From Metellina segmentata (lineage: Eukaryota > Arthropoda > Arachnida > Araneae > Tetragnathidae), in the NCBI GenBank assembly GCA_947359465.1, contig CANAIC010000125.1, positions 1 through 64,000 of the forward strand: a DNA stretch of 64,000 bases, in the 5' to 3' direction. A program made the position numbers and the translations under genes. The notes under the pieces were generated by a model. The model saw only the letters and a program-made list of their open reading frames with translations, had not been told where the DNA came from and made no database searches. The stretch's first letter is position 1. Every line of letters begins with the position of its first letter. Positions 32,917-45,966 of this stretch are shown here, piece by piece.

Positions 32917-35900
32917 TTAAAAAATGTAAAAATAAGCTATCTATGGAATTCAACGAAGTCAAGAGAGGGTCTAAAAATAATCCCAAATAAAATCGTGGAG
33001 AAAAGACTTGATGAAATTAAAGACATTTAGGCTATAACGACATTAGTTAAAGAACTGGTTTGTCTGTTGGGGGGGCCTGCACTAAAGTATTGTAAATATT
33101 GAGTATGAGTGCTATACTGGTGTTCAAAAAGTAATTTTTTTTTAATAAAAAAGAGAAAAAAAAGCCATAATTAAGTATTATTTTTTATACAGAAAGTCTC
33201 TGTGAAGATTATAATTTAGAAGGTTCAAAAGACCCATTCAAGATGTATATTTACGGTTGTATATTCTATTAAGTAAATATTGAGAAAAAAGTTAGACGCA
33301 CTGTTAGCGTAACTACTAAAAATTGTCAAGACCTGTATAAATTTTTTCTCAATAAATGAGGAACCGCTTGTTCTGGTCCCAAATCGTCGCCGCTTGGCTT
33401 CGGCCGGGTCGGTGTAATAAGCATACCCTGTGAGGCCATTCTTGGCGCCATACCCACTTGCTTGTAGTAACTTGCGAGTCGTTGGCGGCCTTTCCTGTGA
33501 GGTTCGATTCCGCTTGGAGTGCATTTCTCTTTTCTGTGTCAATAAATTTTTGCTGACGCATGGCCAAATATGGCGCCATAAAATCCCGAATCCAACCCAT
33601 CTTGTACCCAGTTTTGGACTAAAAATGTGTTGCCTAAAAATATGCTATAACACAAACAAAAAAAGTCTTAAAAAAGTAATTGCAACTTTTTTCGAATGTC
33701 TGCCAATGAAAGGCCTACGCAGTAAACAAAATAGACCCAAATTGGAAAATAAAATTATTTTTTAATAGAATTCGGAATTACATTTTATCCAAAATTTAAT
33801 TAAGGTGTCTAAATATGCAACATAATTTCTAAAAATAACAAACTAGCGTAAAATGATAGAAATTCTGAAAAATTCCCCATAGTTTAAAAGTTATGTAAAA
33901 TCCTCAACTTTGTACCAAAATTAACTTGTATTTTTTAAAGCGTTTGCTTTCACTTAAACAATGCTTATTCTTGCTAGAAATATGTTAATGTCGTCAAAAT
34001 ACTATTCACTCTCATTTGAAAATTCTTCAGAATAAAAATATATTCAATCCTTGAAAAGATCAGCATAACATATTCAGGCCTAAGTTGTACTATTCTTCAA
34101 ATGGAGTTTTTATTTGTATATACCTATACTAATTTATTTATTCAGTAAAGTTAACATTTTAAATATATATTTTTCAGAAAATTTGATTTCCATCTTACAG
34201 TGGCTACCACTCTTCATTCAACAGCCTTGCGTTCGAATCCCGATCTCTATGAATGTTCAAAGTGGTTTGGAATCCACTTTGAAGTCGTAAGTTGTGGTCT
34301 AATCGGGCGCATCCATTATTTTTATCTCGAGAGGCTGAATTTGTTTCATAAGATCTCTATTTTTAGGTGGTAATTTGAAATGTTGAGCAACCCATAAATG
34401 CAATGAGTTGTAATTTTTAAAGTATAAATTATTCCGAGAGTATTTGAAGAGCGCGTTCTCCTCGAAACATGTTAGAGATGAACAGATCAAAGTTAGACCA
34501 AAAGACATTCTTATGAATTACGAATACAAATATTTCCTCTTAATATTATTTTATTCTTGTATTTCATATTTTTGAAAAGATACTAGAACGAATGTTACGC
34601 ATTTTAACCTATATTTTCAATTGAACGAGATTCTCTTAAAATACCAATTTTGTTTTTCAGTTTTTGTTGTAAATGGAAATATTAGATATCATAAAAGAAT
34701 TGAATTGATCTGATTGAAATTAAAATAGATTTCGAGCTTTTGATAGCCTTACTAATACTTTGATAGCCTTTAATACTATCAATTAGAATTGAAATTTTGA
34801 TTACAAAATGCTCATAAGAAAGAATTTAAAACTCAGTTTTCCAAATGAAAAGCAAATAGAAGGAATTTAATATCACTTGGTTTCACACTTAATTTATCAA
34901 TTGATGCAGGAAAGAATTCGTATCATTAATTCGTCGGTTAATATCACCGAAGTCGGTGTGTTCATGTGAAACACTGCTTGTGCTTCATTTTAACATATGC
35001 TCGTGAAATTCCATTATTCATATTTTTTTTAGCGTATGTGCTTGGTTTTTAAAATATTTATTTAAATTTCCAAATTTATTTACAAGAACATTGATCTGAT
35101 TTTTTAATACTATCAACTCATTAAACGTCATAAATGTTGGATTCATAAATTAAAAAAAAAGCTGTGCTCAATTGGCTGTTTATTGTTAGTATCATTTCAA
35201 GCTCTCAACTTAAGAAAATTAGTATTTGTTAGTAATTTCAATAATTTTCATGCAATTTTTCAGAGTTTTATTGTATGATAATTTTAAAAAATCGCAGTGG
35301 TACTTCCATAACTTTTATGGTATTTTAGTGAACGTTACACTGAAGCAACACAACGGGCTATTGATGACGGTCGAAGATCAACACCCGAAGGGAACGATAA
35401 GAGGATCAACACCCGAAGAGAAAGATAAGAGAACAACACCACGTAAGTTTGAACTATGGTTAGATGACGAGGTCACACCTGAGCTGGAATTTTATCCTCT
35501 GCGAATGAAAAATAAATTATAAGTGTCCGAAGATGTATACTGAGAGAGTTGGAATTTTAAAATGTGTTTATCTAACTATTGAAAATCACGCATTAGAAAT
35601 TTCAACATTTGATCTCATTTTATCATCACAAAAATTTATTCCAGTTGTCAATATAAGGGTGAACTGAAGTTCCATTAAACAGTTTTTCATTTGTTCCAAA
35701 AACAATTCATGAATATGTAATGGTCTTCTGATGTAAACTTTTAAAAACTAAATTAGCTTCATATTTTTTTCATCTCGATTTTTCTGGGTTGATTCTTGAC
35801 CAGCTCCCCGGGGGAGACCCCTTGACAGTATTCTAAGAGATGCTAAAGTTGTTCAACTAACAAATAGATTTAATTGAGACACGTTTTTACAAAAGGGAAC

Positions 35901-36532
35901 AAATGCTAAAATTGAAAAATATATTTTTTGATTGATTCTTATATAATATTTCAAGCGGAATCGAATGGCGACATTGAATTTGTTAAAACACGACCCTAGT
36001 CACAAAGTATATAAAGGAAAATAGAAATTTTTATTAGATGAGTGACAGAACCTAAACGTGTTCATTGATCTCTATTCTTTTTTATTTTAAAGGTGTCAGC
36101 TAAAACTGTTTGTTAATAGTCTTTAATTTTATTTTGTAAGAAATCGTTATGCTTCCTTCACTTTACCACCGCTTAACGAAGGAAAAAAAGAAGAGAAAGG
36201 AAGTTTCTATGTACGTTTTACTAGAGCTACAAAATGGCTATTGACGAAGGTCCAGAATCAATGCCATAGGAGAGATCCGAGGACACTACCTCATAATTTT
36301 GGAAACCCAGTCTTCAAACTTCCACACCACACCAACGTGAGGACATTTGGTCCACGACGGATTTAACTTGCACGAGTCCCCTCTACACTTCGAATCTTTA
36401 GCTGAGCAGCACACGAGTGCGTGGAGAGGTGATCAATAGTACATCCGGTCGATGCTGCTGAATGGTAATGAAAAGGCAAGGCATACTCTAAATCAATCTT
36501 GGAGGGGGAAAATGATGAAAAATTCTATTTAT

Positions 36533-37561
36533 TTAGAGTAGATCCAGGTCGTTTTTTTTTTTTTTATCTCGGTCTAGGGTAGTCGTATCTGGGGATTTGG
36601 AGTATAGAATAGTTATTATGACAGGAGAGTTTTGTGTAGAAATTTGTACTGAGTTTATAAAAAAACTCTTTGTCTCGTACATCTTAACTTCTTCCCTATT
36701 TTTTATGTTGCGGTTGAACCACGGGCTGTCTATAGCTATTCGAAGGGTAATGTTTTGGAAAGATTCTTTTTATGTGAGTTTCAGGAGCAAATCTAGTGTA
36801 GGTGACCATTGTTCGTAACATTGGTTTGTACAGGATCACTTTGTTTTGGAGCGTTGTTTTCGATTTTCTATTTATTAAGGGTTAAATTAAATTATACACA
36901 CGCGCAAATAGGAACGTTTTCGTAATAGAAGACATATGTCTATACCAAACTAGTTTGGAGTCATAAGATGACTCCAAGGTATTTTCAGTCTGGTACATTT
37001 CGGAGTCAAAGAGCTTGAGTGGAGGAAGAGGGTTGATTTTCTTTCGAGTGAACATTATAGCTTGGCATTTGTATGCGTTCAATTGGATTTTCCAGTTTAT
37101 GAGCAAGGACTCGAGTTTATGGAGATATTGTTTGAGTGTGAGCCACAATGGATTGAAAGTCTTGGTTCTAGTCAGTACCGCTGTATCGTCGGCGAACATG
37201 CATAGGAGGGTATTGTTTCTTGTGATGTCATTTACGTAAATGTTGATAATTTGGACCCGAGTATGTAACCCTATGGGGTGCCAGCTTGAATTGAACGAAG
37301 GATGGAATAATCTTGGTTGACCCGAACAATAAAATGCCTACGTGAAAGGTAGGAATGAATGATGAGGAAAAGAGTGAGGGTGAAAAAGTAATGAATGAGT
37401 TTGTAAATTAGACCATAAACCCAAACTCGATGTAAGCCTTGCTCCAGCGGTGCCAACGGTATTATTACAATGGTAAGTAAGCGTTCGTATTCTCTCGACC
37501 ACCAGCTTGAGCACCTGTTTCTATGCGATATTTTAGCATGATTCATTATTTCTATACACAT
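36533..37561 (-). pseudogene. Jockey ORF2 remnant, unit 6
   Basis: FADD box just below 37199 and stop after AGTP at 37271-37273. The C-terminal frame base is missing near 36671. A Gly-to-Asp change (CGGAGTCAAAG near 37001) and a T for A near 36698 are shared only with unit 7. A private CCAAACTAG occurs near 36945. Confidence 0.85.
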
Positions 37562-38085
37562 TTCAATAAAGCATGTCTAAGATTTTTTTATGGTCTTATA
37601 GGTGTACTGTTCTGAGTGTGTTGATTACTTTTGATAGGTTTTTTTTCAGTAATCAGGGTCATTACACAAAATAATTAATTTAAACTTAACTATTCAAAAA
37701 ATGCTCACATATTCTCATAGATTATTGGTATGGATTATTGATAGTTAAAAGATTAACACTATTTACGTACTACCAATGAAATTAGCATCCATAGTTGCTA
37801 AGTACAAATAATTTCTTTTACAGTATTTTATTATGTAATGTGAATGAAACATAAAATAAGCAAAATGAAATGGAAAGATCTTTAAATAATTATCTAGTTT
37901 ATTAACTATTTCAGTGTCAACAAAATTCTTTAATTCGCTGACCAGCACATGACCTATGAAGCAAAAAAAAAATAGAATGAATCAGAAATACAACTTAATT
38001 TTTTTAACTTTTTTATACCCTGTGAGGCCAAGTGCTATAGAACCTCTCTATAACCAAGTGCTATCGAACAGTAGCTACCGATACT

Positions 38086-39577
38086 CAGTGGCGGATCAAG
38101 TCAAGTGTTGCCCCAAGCGGTAAAAATTTCGGGGCCCTCAAACTCAAGTTGGAAAAAAAAGTTTCAAGAAAACTCTCAATAAGTTATTAACAAAAAAGAA
38201 AAGTAATAAAAAATGTCATGCCATAACACATTAAATAAATTCATTAAAAAAAAAACATTTTTACATGAATTTCCGTTTTGCAAATTCGTCAATTATTTTG
38301 GCAGTGTCATTTCGGTTTAAAATTTATTACTCTATATACAGAATGACCATATTATTAAATCTTTTCTCGTAGTACTGAAATAATTATAACGATGTTTTCC
38401 TGACGCATTATGTAAAGTTTAAAAAAATTTCAATAATATTTCAACATTTGGAAATGTACAAGACATTTTTTTGGCGGCTCGATAGATGTCTAGTGTAGTT
38501 TTTATGGTGTCCTCGTTTTCTTATAGAAAGATTAAACAATCGTCAAATTAATCTTCAAAAGAACAAACATCAATGTCCTTTTTGAAAATATCCTTCAACT
38601 TTTGTATCGTGTTCTTTTTTCAATTGATAAATCCCAATAAAAAGATATTCGAAAAGGCTCCCCAACAACTTCATACGTCTGAGTTCTTTTCGATAATCTG
38701 CCTTGGTGTTATCATATATGACATAAACTGAATTGACAATGAAATTTTCTCATGTAAATTCATGTTCAACTTCTCTGTTTTCATCAAAAACATTTTTTTC
38801 CCCTTTGTTGTCTGCGAGTTTGTCCATCTTCAACATTAAATGTTAGCCCTGATGAATCAGTCGCATCTTTTTCAAATTCTTCTATGAAATAATTAATAAA
38901 ATTTTTAATGACTTCAATAGAATAGATCCTTTTAATAGTTCGCATTCCACTGATTGCATTGATTTACTAGTAACATTTATTTTTTGTAAAATAGTATTCC
39001 AAAATAACTGTTTCATTTTTGTCCATTTTCTTCAAATGTGAAATTGCCTTTGCTATGGTAATTTTTTTCTTCTTCTGAATTATAAATTTCACTTAAAGCC
39101 TCTTTTATATGGGTGAAACCAAGTTTTACAGCTAATACAGCATCTACTTTTTTGTGCTGACCATCTTGCATCAGAAATCTTCCACTGAGGAGGAATGTTT
39201 GTACATTTCTAGATTTCTGGTTAAAATTTTCCAGCGATGGGTTGACGGAAAAAAAAATGTGAATATGTTCTGCACAAACATAGAATACTGAATAGAAGCG
39301 CTACACGTTTATGCATTGAAATTTCCAATTAAATTTAAGAAATGATTAGTACACGGAATTCAAACCGCCCTTGGGCTATGTTCTTTTAAACATTCTTGCA
39401 AACCTGAGTACTTCTCTGACATATTGGGAGCATTATTAAATGATTGTCCTCAACAGTTTTCAATATCCACTCCTATTTTAATTAAAATTTGCAAAACTTC
39501 TTGTTCCAAATATGTTTATCGATGGGAATAAATTCCACAACTGGCAAGATAATAAAAAGTTTTATTTTCCAGTAAAT
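38086..39577 (-). pseudogene. hAT remnant, unit 6
   Basis: Terminus at 38086. The remnant is complete relative to the other units; the 270-bp deletion lies beyond it. CTATGAAATTC just outside, near 39602, is shared with units 7 and 8. Confidence 0.82.
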
Positions 39578-39824
39578 TTAAAAAATGTAAAAATAAGCTA
39601 TCTATGAAATTCAACGAAGTCAAGAGAGGGTCTAAAAATAATCCCAAATAAAATCGTGGAGAAAAGACTTGATGAAATTAAAGACATTTAGGCTATAACG
39701 ACATTAGTTAAAGAACTGGTTTGTCTGTTGGGGGGGCCTGCACTAAAGTATTGTAAATATTGAGTATGAGTGCTATACTGGTGTTCAAAAAGTTATTTTT
39801 TTTTAATAAAAAAGAGAAAAAAAA

Positions 39825-39829
39825 GCCAT
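39825..39829. other. Deletion junction between units 6 and 7 (270 bp lost)
   Basis: In other units AAAAAGCCAT is followed by AATTAAG, and 270 bp later GAGGCCAT is followed by TCTTGG. Here the two meet directly as AAAAGCCATTCTTGG, with GCCAT (5 bp) common to both breakpoints. The junction joins the end of unit 6 to position 91 of unit 7. Confidence 0.93.
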
Positions 39830-42800
39830 TCTTGGCGCCATACCCACTTGCTTGTAGTAACTTGCGAGTCGTTGGCGGCCTTTCCTGTGAGGTTCGATTC
39901 CGCTTGGAGTGCATTTCTCTTTTCTGTGTCAATAAATTTTTGCTGACGCATGGCCAAATATGGCGCCATAAAATCCCGAATCCAACCCATCTTGTACCCA
40001 GTTTTGGACTAAAAATGTGTTGCCTAAAAATATGCTATAACACAAACAAAAAAAGTCTTAAAAAAGTAATTGCAACTTTTTTCGAATGTCTGCCAATGAA
40101 AGGCCTACGCAGTAAACAAAATAGACCCAAATTGGAAAATAAAATTATTTTTTAATAGAATTCGGAATTACATTTTATCCAAAATTTAATTAAGGTGTCT
40201 AAATATGCAACATAATTTCTAAAAATAACAAACTAGCGTAAAATGATAGAAATTCTGAAAAATTCCCCATAGTTTAAAAGTTATGTAAAATCCTCAACTT
40301 TGTACCAAAATTAACTTGTATTTTTTAAAGCGTTTGCTTTCACTTAAACAATGCTTATTCTTGCTAGAAATATGTTAAAGTCGTCAAAATACTATTCACT
40401 CTCATTTGAAAATTCTTCAGAATAAAAATATATTCAATCCTTGAAAAGATCAGCATAACATATTCAGGCCTAAGTTGTACTATTCTTCAAATGGAGTTTT
40501 TATTTGTATATACCTATACTAATTTATTTATTCAGTAAAGTTAACATTTTAAATATATATTTTTCAGAAAATTTGATTTCCATCTTACAGTGGCTACCAC
40601 TCTTCATTCAACAGCCTTGCGTTCGAATCCCGATCTCTATGAATGTTCAAAGTGGTTTGGAATCCACTTTGAAGTCGTAAGTTGTGGTCTAATCGGGCGC
40701 ATCCATTATTTTTATCTCGAGAGGCTGAATTTGTTTCATAAGATCTCTATTTTTAGGTGGTAATTTGAAATGTTGAGCAACCCATAAATGCAATGAGTTG
40801 TAATTTTTAAAGTATAAATTATTCCGAGAGTACTTGAAGAGCGCGTTCTCCTCGAAACATGTTAGAGATGAACAGATCAAAGTTAGACCAAAAGACATTC
40901 TTATGAATTACGAATACAAATATTTCCTCTTAATATTATTTTATTCTTGTATTTCATATTTTTGAAAAGATACTAGAACGAATGTTACGCATTTTAACCT
41001 ATATTTTCAATTGAACGAGATTCTCTTAAAATACCAATTTTGTTTTTCAGTTTTTGTTGTAAATGGAAATATTAGATATCATAAAAGAATTGAATTGATC
41101 TGATTGAAATTAAAATAGATTTCGAGCTTTTGATAGCCTTACTAATACTTTGATAGCCTTTAATACTATCAATTAGAATTGAAATTTTGATTACAAAATG
41201 CTCATAAGAAAGAATTTAAAACTCAGTTTTCCAAATGAAAAGCAAATAGAAGGAATTTAATATCACTTGGTTTCACACTTAATTTATCAATTGATGCAGG
41301 AAATAATTCGTATCATTAATTCGTCGGTTAATATCACCGAAGTCGGTGTGTTCATGTGAAACACTGCTTGTGCTTCATTTTAACATATGCTCGTGAAATT
41401 CCATTATTCATATTTTTTTTAGCGTATGTGCTTGGTTTTTAAAATATTTATTTAAATTTCCAAATTTATTTACAAGAACATTGATCTGATTTTTTAATAC
41501 TATCAACTCATTAAACGTCATAAATGTTGGATTCATAAATTAAAAAAAAAGCTGTGCTCAATTGGCTGTTTATTGTTAGTATCATTTCAAGCTCTCAACT
41601 TAAGAAAATTAGTATTTGTTAGTAATTTCAATAATTTTCATGCAATTTTTCAGAGTTTTATTGTATGATAATTTTAAAAAATCGCAGTGGTACTTCCATA
41701 ACTTTTATGGTATTTTAGTGAACGTTACACTGAAGCAACACAACGGGCTATTGATGACGGTCGAAGATCAACACCCGAAGGGAACGATAAGAGGATCAAC
41801 ACCCGAAGAGAAAGATAAGAGAACAACACCACGTAAGTTTGAACTATGGTTAGATGACGAGGTCACACCTGAGCTGGAATTTTATCCTCTGCGAATGAAA
41901 AATAAATTATAAGTGTCCGAAGATGTATACTGAGAGAGTTGGAATTTTAAAATGTGTTTATCTAACTATTGAAAATCACGCATTAGAAATTTCAACATTT
42001 GATCTCATTTTATCATCACAAAAATTTATTCCAGTTGTCAATATAAGGGTGAACTGAAGTTCCATTAAACAGTTTTTCATTTGTTCCAAAAACAATTCAT
42101 GAATATGTAATGGTCTTCTGATGTAAACTTTTAAAAACTAAATTAGCTTCATATTTTTTTCATCTCGATTTTTCTGGGTTGATTCTTGACCAGCTCCCCG
42201 GGGGAGACCCCTTGACAGTATTCTAAGAGATGCTAAAGTTGTTCAACTAACAAATAGATTTAATTGAGACACGTTTTTACAAAAGGGAACAAATGCTAAA
42301 ATTGAAAAATATATTTTTTGATTGATTCTTATATAATATTTCAAGCGGAATCGAATGGCGACATTGAATTTGTTAAAACACGACCCTAGTCACAAAGTAT
42401 ATAAAGGAAAATAGAAATTTTTATTAGATGAGTGACAGAACCTAAACGTGTTCATTGATCTCTATTCTTTTTTATTTTAAAGGTGTCAGCTAAAACTGTT
42501 TGTTAATAGTCTTTAATTTTATTTTGTAAGAAATCGTTATGCTTCCTTCACTTTACCACCGCTTAACGAAGGAAAAAAAGAAGAGAAAGGAAGTTTCTAT
42601 GTACGTTTTACTAGAGCTACAAAATGGCTATTGACGAAGGTCCAGAATCAATGCCATAGGAGAGATCCGAGGACACTACCTCATAATTTTGGAAACCCAG
42701 TCTTCAAACTTCCACACCACACCAACGTGAGGACATTTGGTCCACGACGGATTTAACTTGCACGAGTCCCCTCTACACTTCGAATCTTTAGCTGAGCAGC

Positions 42801-42922
42801 ACACGAGTGCGTGGAGAGGTGATCAATAGTACATCCGGTCGATGCTGCTGAATGGTAATGAAAAGGCAAGGCATACTCTAAATCAATCTTGGAGGGGGAA
42901 AATGATGAAAAATTCTATTTAT

Positions 42923-43950
42923 TTAGAGTAGATCCAGGTCGTTTTTTTTTTTTTATCTCGGTCTAGGGTAGTCGTATCTGGGGATTTGGAGTATAGAATA
43001 GTTATTATGACAGGAGAGTTTTGTGTAGAAATTTGTACTGAGTTTATAAAAAAACTCTTTGTCTCGTACATCTTAACTTCTTCCCTATTTTTTATGTTGC
43101 GGTTGAACCACGGGCTGTCTATAGCTATTCGAAGGGTAATGTTTTGGAAAGATTCTTTTTATGTGAGTTTCAGGAGCAAATCTAGTGTAGGTGACCATTG
43201 TTCGTAACATTGGTTTGTACAGGATCACTTTGTTTTGGAGCGTTGTTTTCGATTTTCTATTTATTAAGGGTTAAATTAAATTATACACACGCGCAAATAG
43301 GAACGTTTTCGTAATAGAAGACATATGTCTATACCAGACTAGTTTGGAGTCATAAGATGACTCCAAGGTATTTTCAGTCTGGTACATTTCGGAGTCAAAG
43401 AGCTTGAGTGGAGGAAGAGGGTTGATTTTCTTTCGAGTGAACATTATAGCTTGGCATTTGTATGCGTTCAATTGGATTTTCCAGTTTATGAGCAAGGACT
43501 CGAGTTTATGGAGATATTGTTTGAGTGTGAGCCACAATGGATTGAAAGTCTTGGTTCTAGTCAGTACCGCTGTATCGTCGGCGAACATGCATAGGAGGGT
43601 ATTGTTTCTTGTGATGTCATTTACGTAAATGTTGATAATTTGGACCCGAGTATGTAACCCTATGGGGTGCCAGCTTGAATTGAACGAAGGATGGAATAAT
43701 CTTGGTTGACCCGAACAATAAAATGCCTACGTGAAAGGTAGGAATGAATGATGAGGAAAAGAGTGAGGGTGAAAAAGTAATGAATGAGTTTGTAAATTAG
43801 ACCATAAACCCAAACTCGATGTAAGCCTTGCTCCAGCGGTGCCAACGGTATTATTACAATGGTAAGTAAGCGTTCGTATTCTCTCGACCACCAGCTTGAG
43901 CACCTGTTTCTATGCGATATTTTAGCATGATTCATTATTTCTATACACAT
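42923..43950 (-). pseudogene. Jockey ORF2 remnant, unit 7
   Basis: FADD box just below 43588 and stop after AGTP at 43660-43662. The C-terminal frame base is missing near 43060. It shares the Gly-to-Asp change with unit 6. Confidence 0.85.
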
Positions 43951-44475
43951 TTCAATAAAGCATGTCTAAGATTTTTTTTATGGTCTTATAGGTGTACTGT
44001 TCTGAGTGTGTTGATTACTTTTGATAGGTTTTTTTTCAGTAATCAGGGTCATTACACAAAATAATTAATTTAAACTTAACTATTCAAAAAATGCTCACAT
44101 ATTCTCATAGATTATTGGTATGGATTATTGATAGTTAAAAGATTAACACTATTTACGTACTACCAATGAAATTAGCATCCATAGTTGCTAAGTACAAATA
44201 ATTTCTTTTACAGTATTTTATTATGTAATGTGAATGAAACATAAAATAAGCAAAATGAAATGGAAAGATCTTTAAATAATTATCTAGTTTATTAACTATT
44301 TCAGTGTCAACAAAATTCTTTAATTCGCTGACCAGCACATGACCTATGAAGCAAAAAAAAAATAGAATGAATCAGAAATACAACTTAATTTTTTTAACTT
44401 TTTTATACCCTGTGAGGCCAAGTGCTATAGAACCTCTCTATAACCAAGTGCTATCGAACAGTAGCTACCGATACT

Positions 44476-45966
44476 CAGTGGCGGATCAAGTCAAGTGTTG
44501 CCCCAAGCGGTAAAAATTTCGGGGCCCTCAAACTCAAGTTGGAAAAAAAAGTTTCAAGAAAACTCTCAATAAGTTATTAACAAAAAAGAAAAGTAATAAA
44601 AAATGTCATGCCATAACACATTAAATAAATTCATTAAAAAAAAACATTTTTACATGAATTTCCGTTTTGCAAATTCGTCAATTATTTTGGCAGTGTCATT
44701 TCGGTTTAAAATTTATTACTCTATATACAGAATGACCATATTATTAAATCTTTTCTCGTAGTACTGAAATAATTATAACGATGTTTTCCTGACGCATTAT
44801 GTAAAGTTTAAAAAAATTTCAATAATATTTCAACATTTGGAAATGTACAAGACATTTTTTTGGCGGCTCGATAGATGTCTAGTGTAGTTTTTATGGTGTC
44901 CTCGTTTTCTTATAGAAAGATTAAACTATCGTCAAATTAATCTTCAAAAGAACAAACATCAATGTCCTTTTTGAAAATATCCTTCAACTTTTGTATCGTG
45001 TTCTTTTTTCAATTGATAAATCCCAATAAAAAGATATTCGAAAAGGCTCCCCAACAACTTCATACGTCTGAGTTCTTTTCGATAATCTGCCTTGGTGTTA
45101 TCATATATGACATAAACTGAATTGACAATGAAATTTTCTCATGTAAATTCATGTTCAACTTCTCTGTTTTCATCAAAAACATTTTTTTCCCCTTTGTTGT
45201 CTGCGAGTTTGTCCATCTTCAACATTAAATGTTAGCCCTGATGAATCAGTCGCATCTTTTTCAAATTCTTCTATGAAATAATTAATAAAATTTTTAATGA
45301 CTTCAATAGAATAGATCCTTTTAATAGTTCGCATTCCACTGATTGCATTGATTTACTAGTAACATTTATTTTTTGTAAAATAGTATTCCAAAATAACTGT
45401 TTCATTTTTGTCCATTTTCTTCAAATGTGAAATTGCCTTTGCTATGGTAATTTTTTTCTTCTTCTGAATTATAAATTTCACTTAAAGCCTCTTTTATATG
45501 GGTGAAACCAAGTTTTACAGCTAATACAGCATCTACTTTTTTGTGCTGACCATCTTGCATCAGAAATCTTCCACTGAGGAGGAATGTTTGTACATTTCTA
45601 GATTTCTGGTTAAAATTTTCCAGCGATGGGTTGACGGAAAAAAAAATGTGAATATGTTCTGCACAAACATAGAATACTGAATAGAAGCGCTACACGTTTA
45701 TGCATTGAAATTTCCAATTAAATTTAAGAAATGATTAGTACACGGAATTCAAACCGCCCTTGGGCTATGTTCTTTTAAACATTCTTGCAAACCTGAGTAC
45801 TTCTCTGACATATTGGGAGCATTATTAAATGATTGTCCTCAACAGTTTTCAATATCCACTCCTATTTTAATTAAAATTTGCAAAACTTCTTGTTCCAAAT
45901 ATGTTTATCGATGGGAATAAATTCCACAACTGGCAAGATAATAAAAAGTTTTATTTTCCAGTAAAT
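44476..45966 (-). pseudogene. hAT remnant, unit 7
   Basis: Terminus at 44476. It has a private AAACTATCG near 44925 (the others read AAACAATCG) and a shorter A-run near 44636. Confidence 0.82.

Larger units (their letters stand above)
26669..33347. repeat. Repeat unit 5 (6679 bp, the longest)
   Basis: Full-length copy. The 69-codon minus frame is at 27621-27830, the 98-codon plus frame at 28548-28844, the jockey remnant at 29855-30884, the hAT remnant at 31426-32916 and the junction-spanning minus frame at 33225-33542. Private changes include GCGTTAAAATG near 27167, CACCAAAGTCGGTG near 28267 (it breaks a small hairpin), TACTGGAATAAT near 31715 and a shortened T-run near 32135 that opens a 90-codon minus frame (32012-32284) in the hAT remnant. 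It shares the expanded CA run with unit 3. Confidence 0.97.
33348..39827. repeat. Repeat unit 6, 3' truncated by a 270-bp deletion
   Basis: Full sequence up to the A-rich tract near 39821, after which the last 180 bp of the unit are missing. The 69-codon minus frame is at 34299-34508, the 98-codon plus frame at 35226-35522, the jockey remnant at 36533-37561 and the hAT remnant at 38086-39577. It shares CCTATTTTTTATG near 36697 and CGGAGTCAAAG near 37001 with unit 7 only, and CTATGAAATTC near 39602 with units 7 and 8. Confidence 0.96.
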
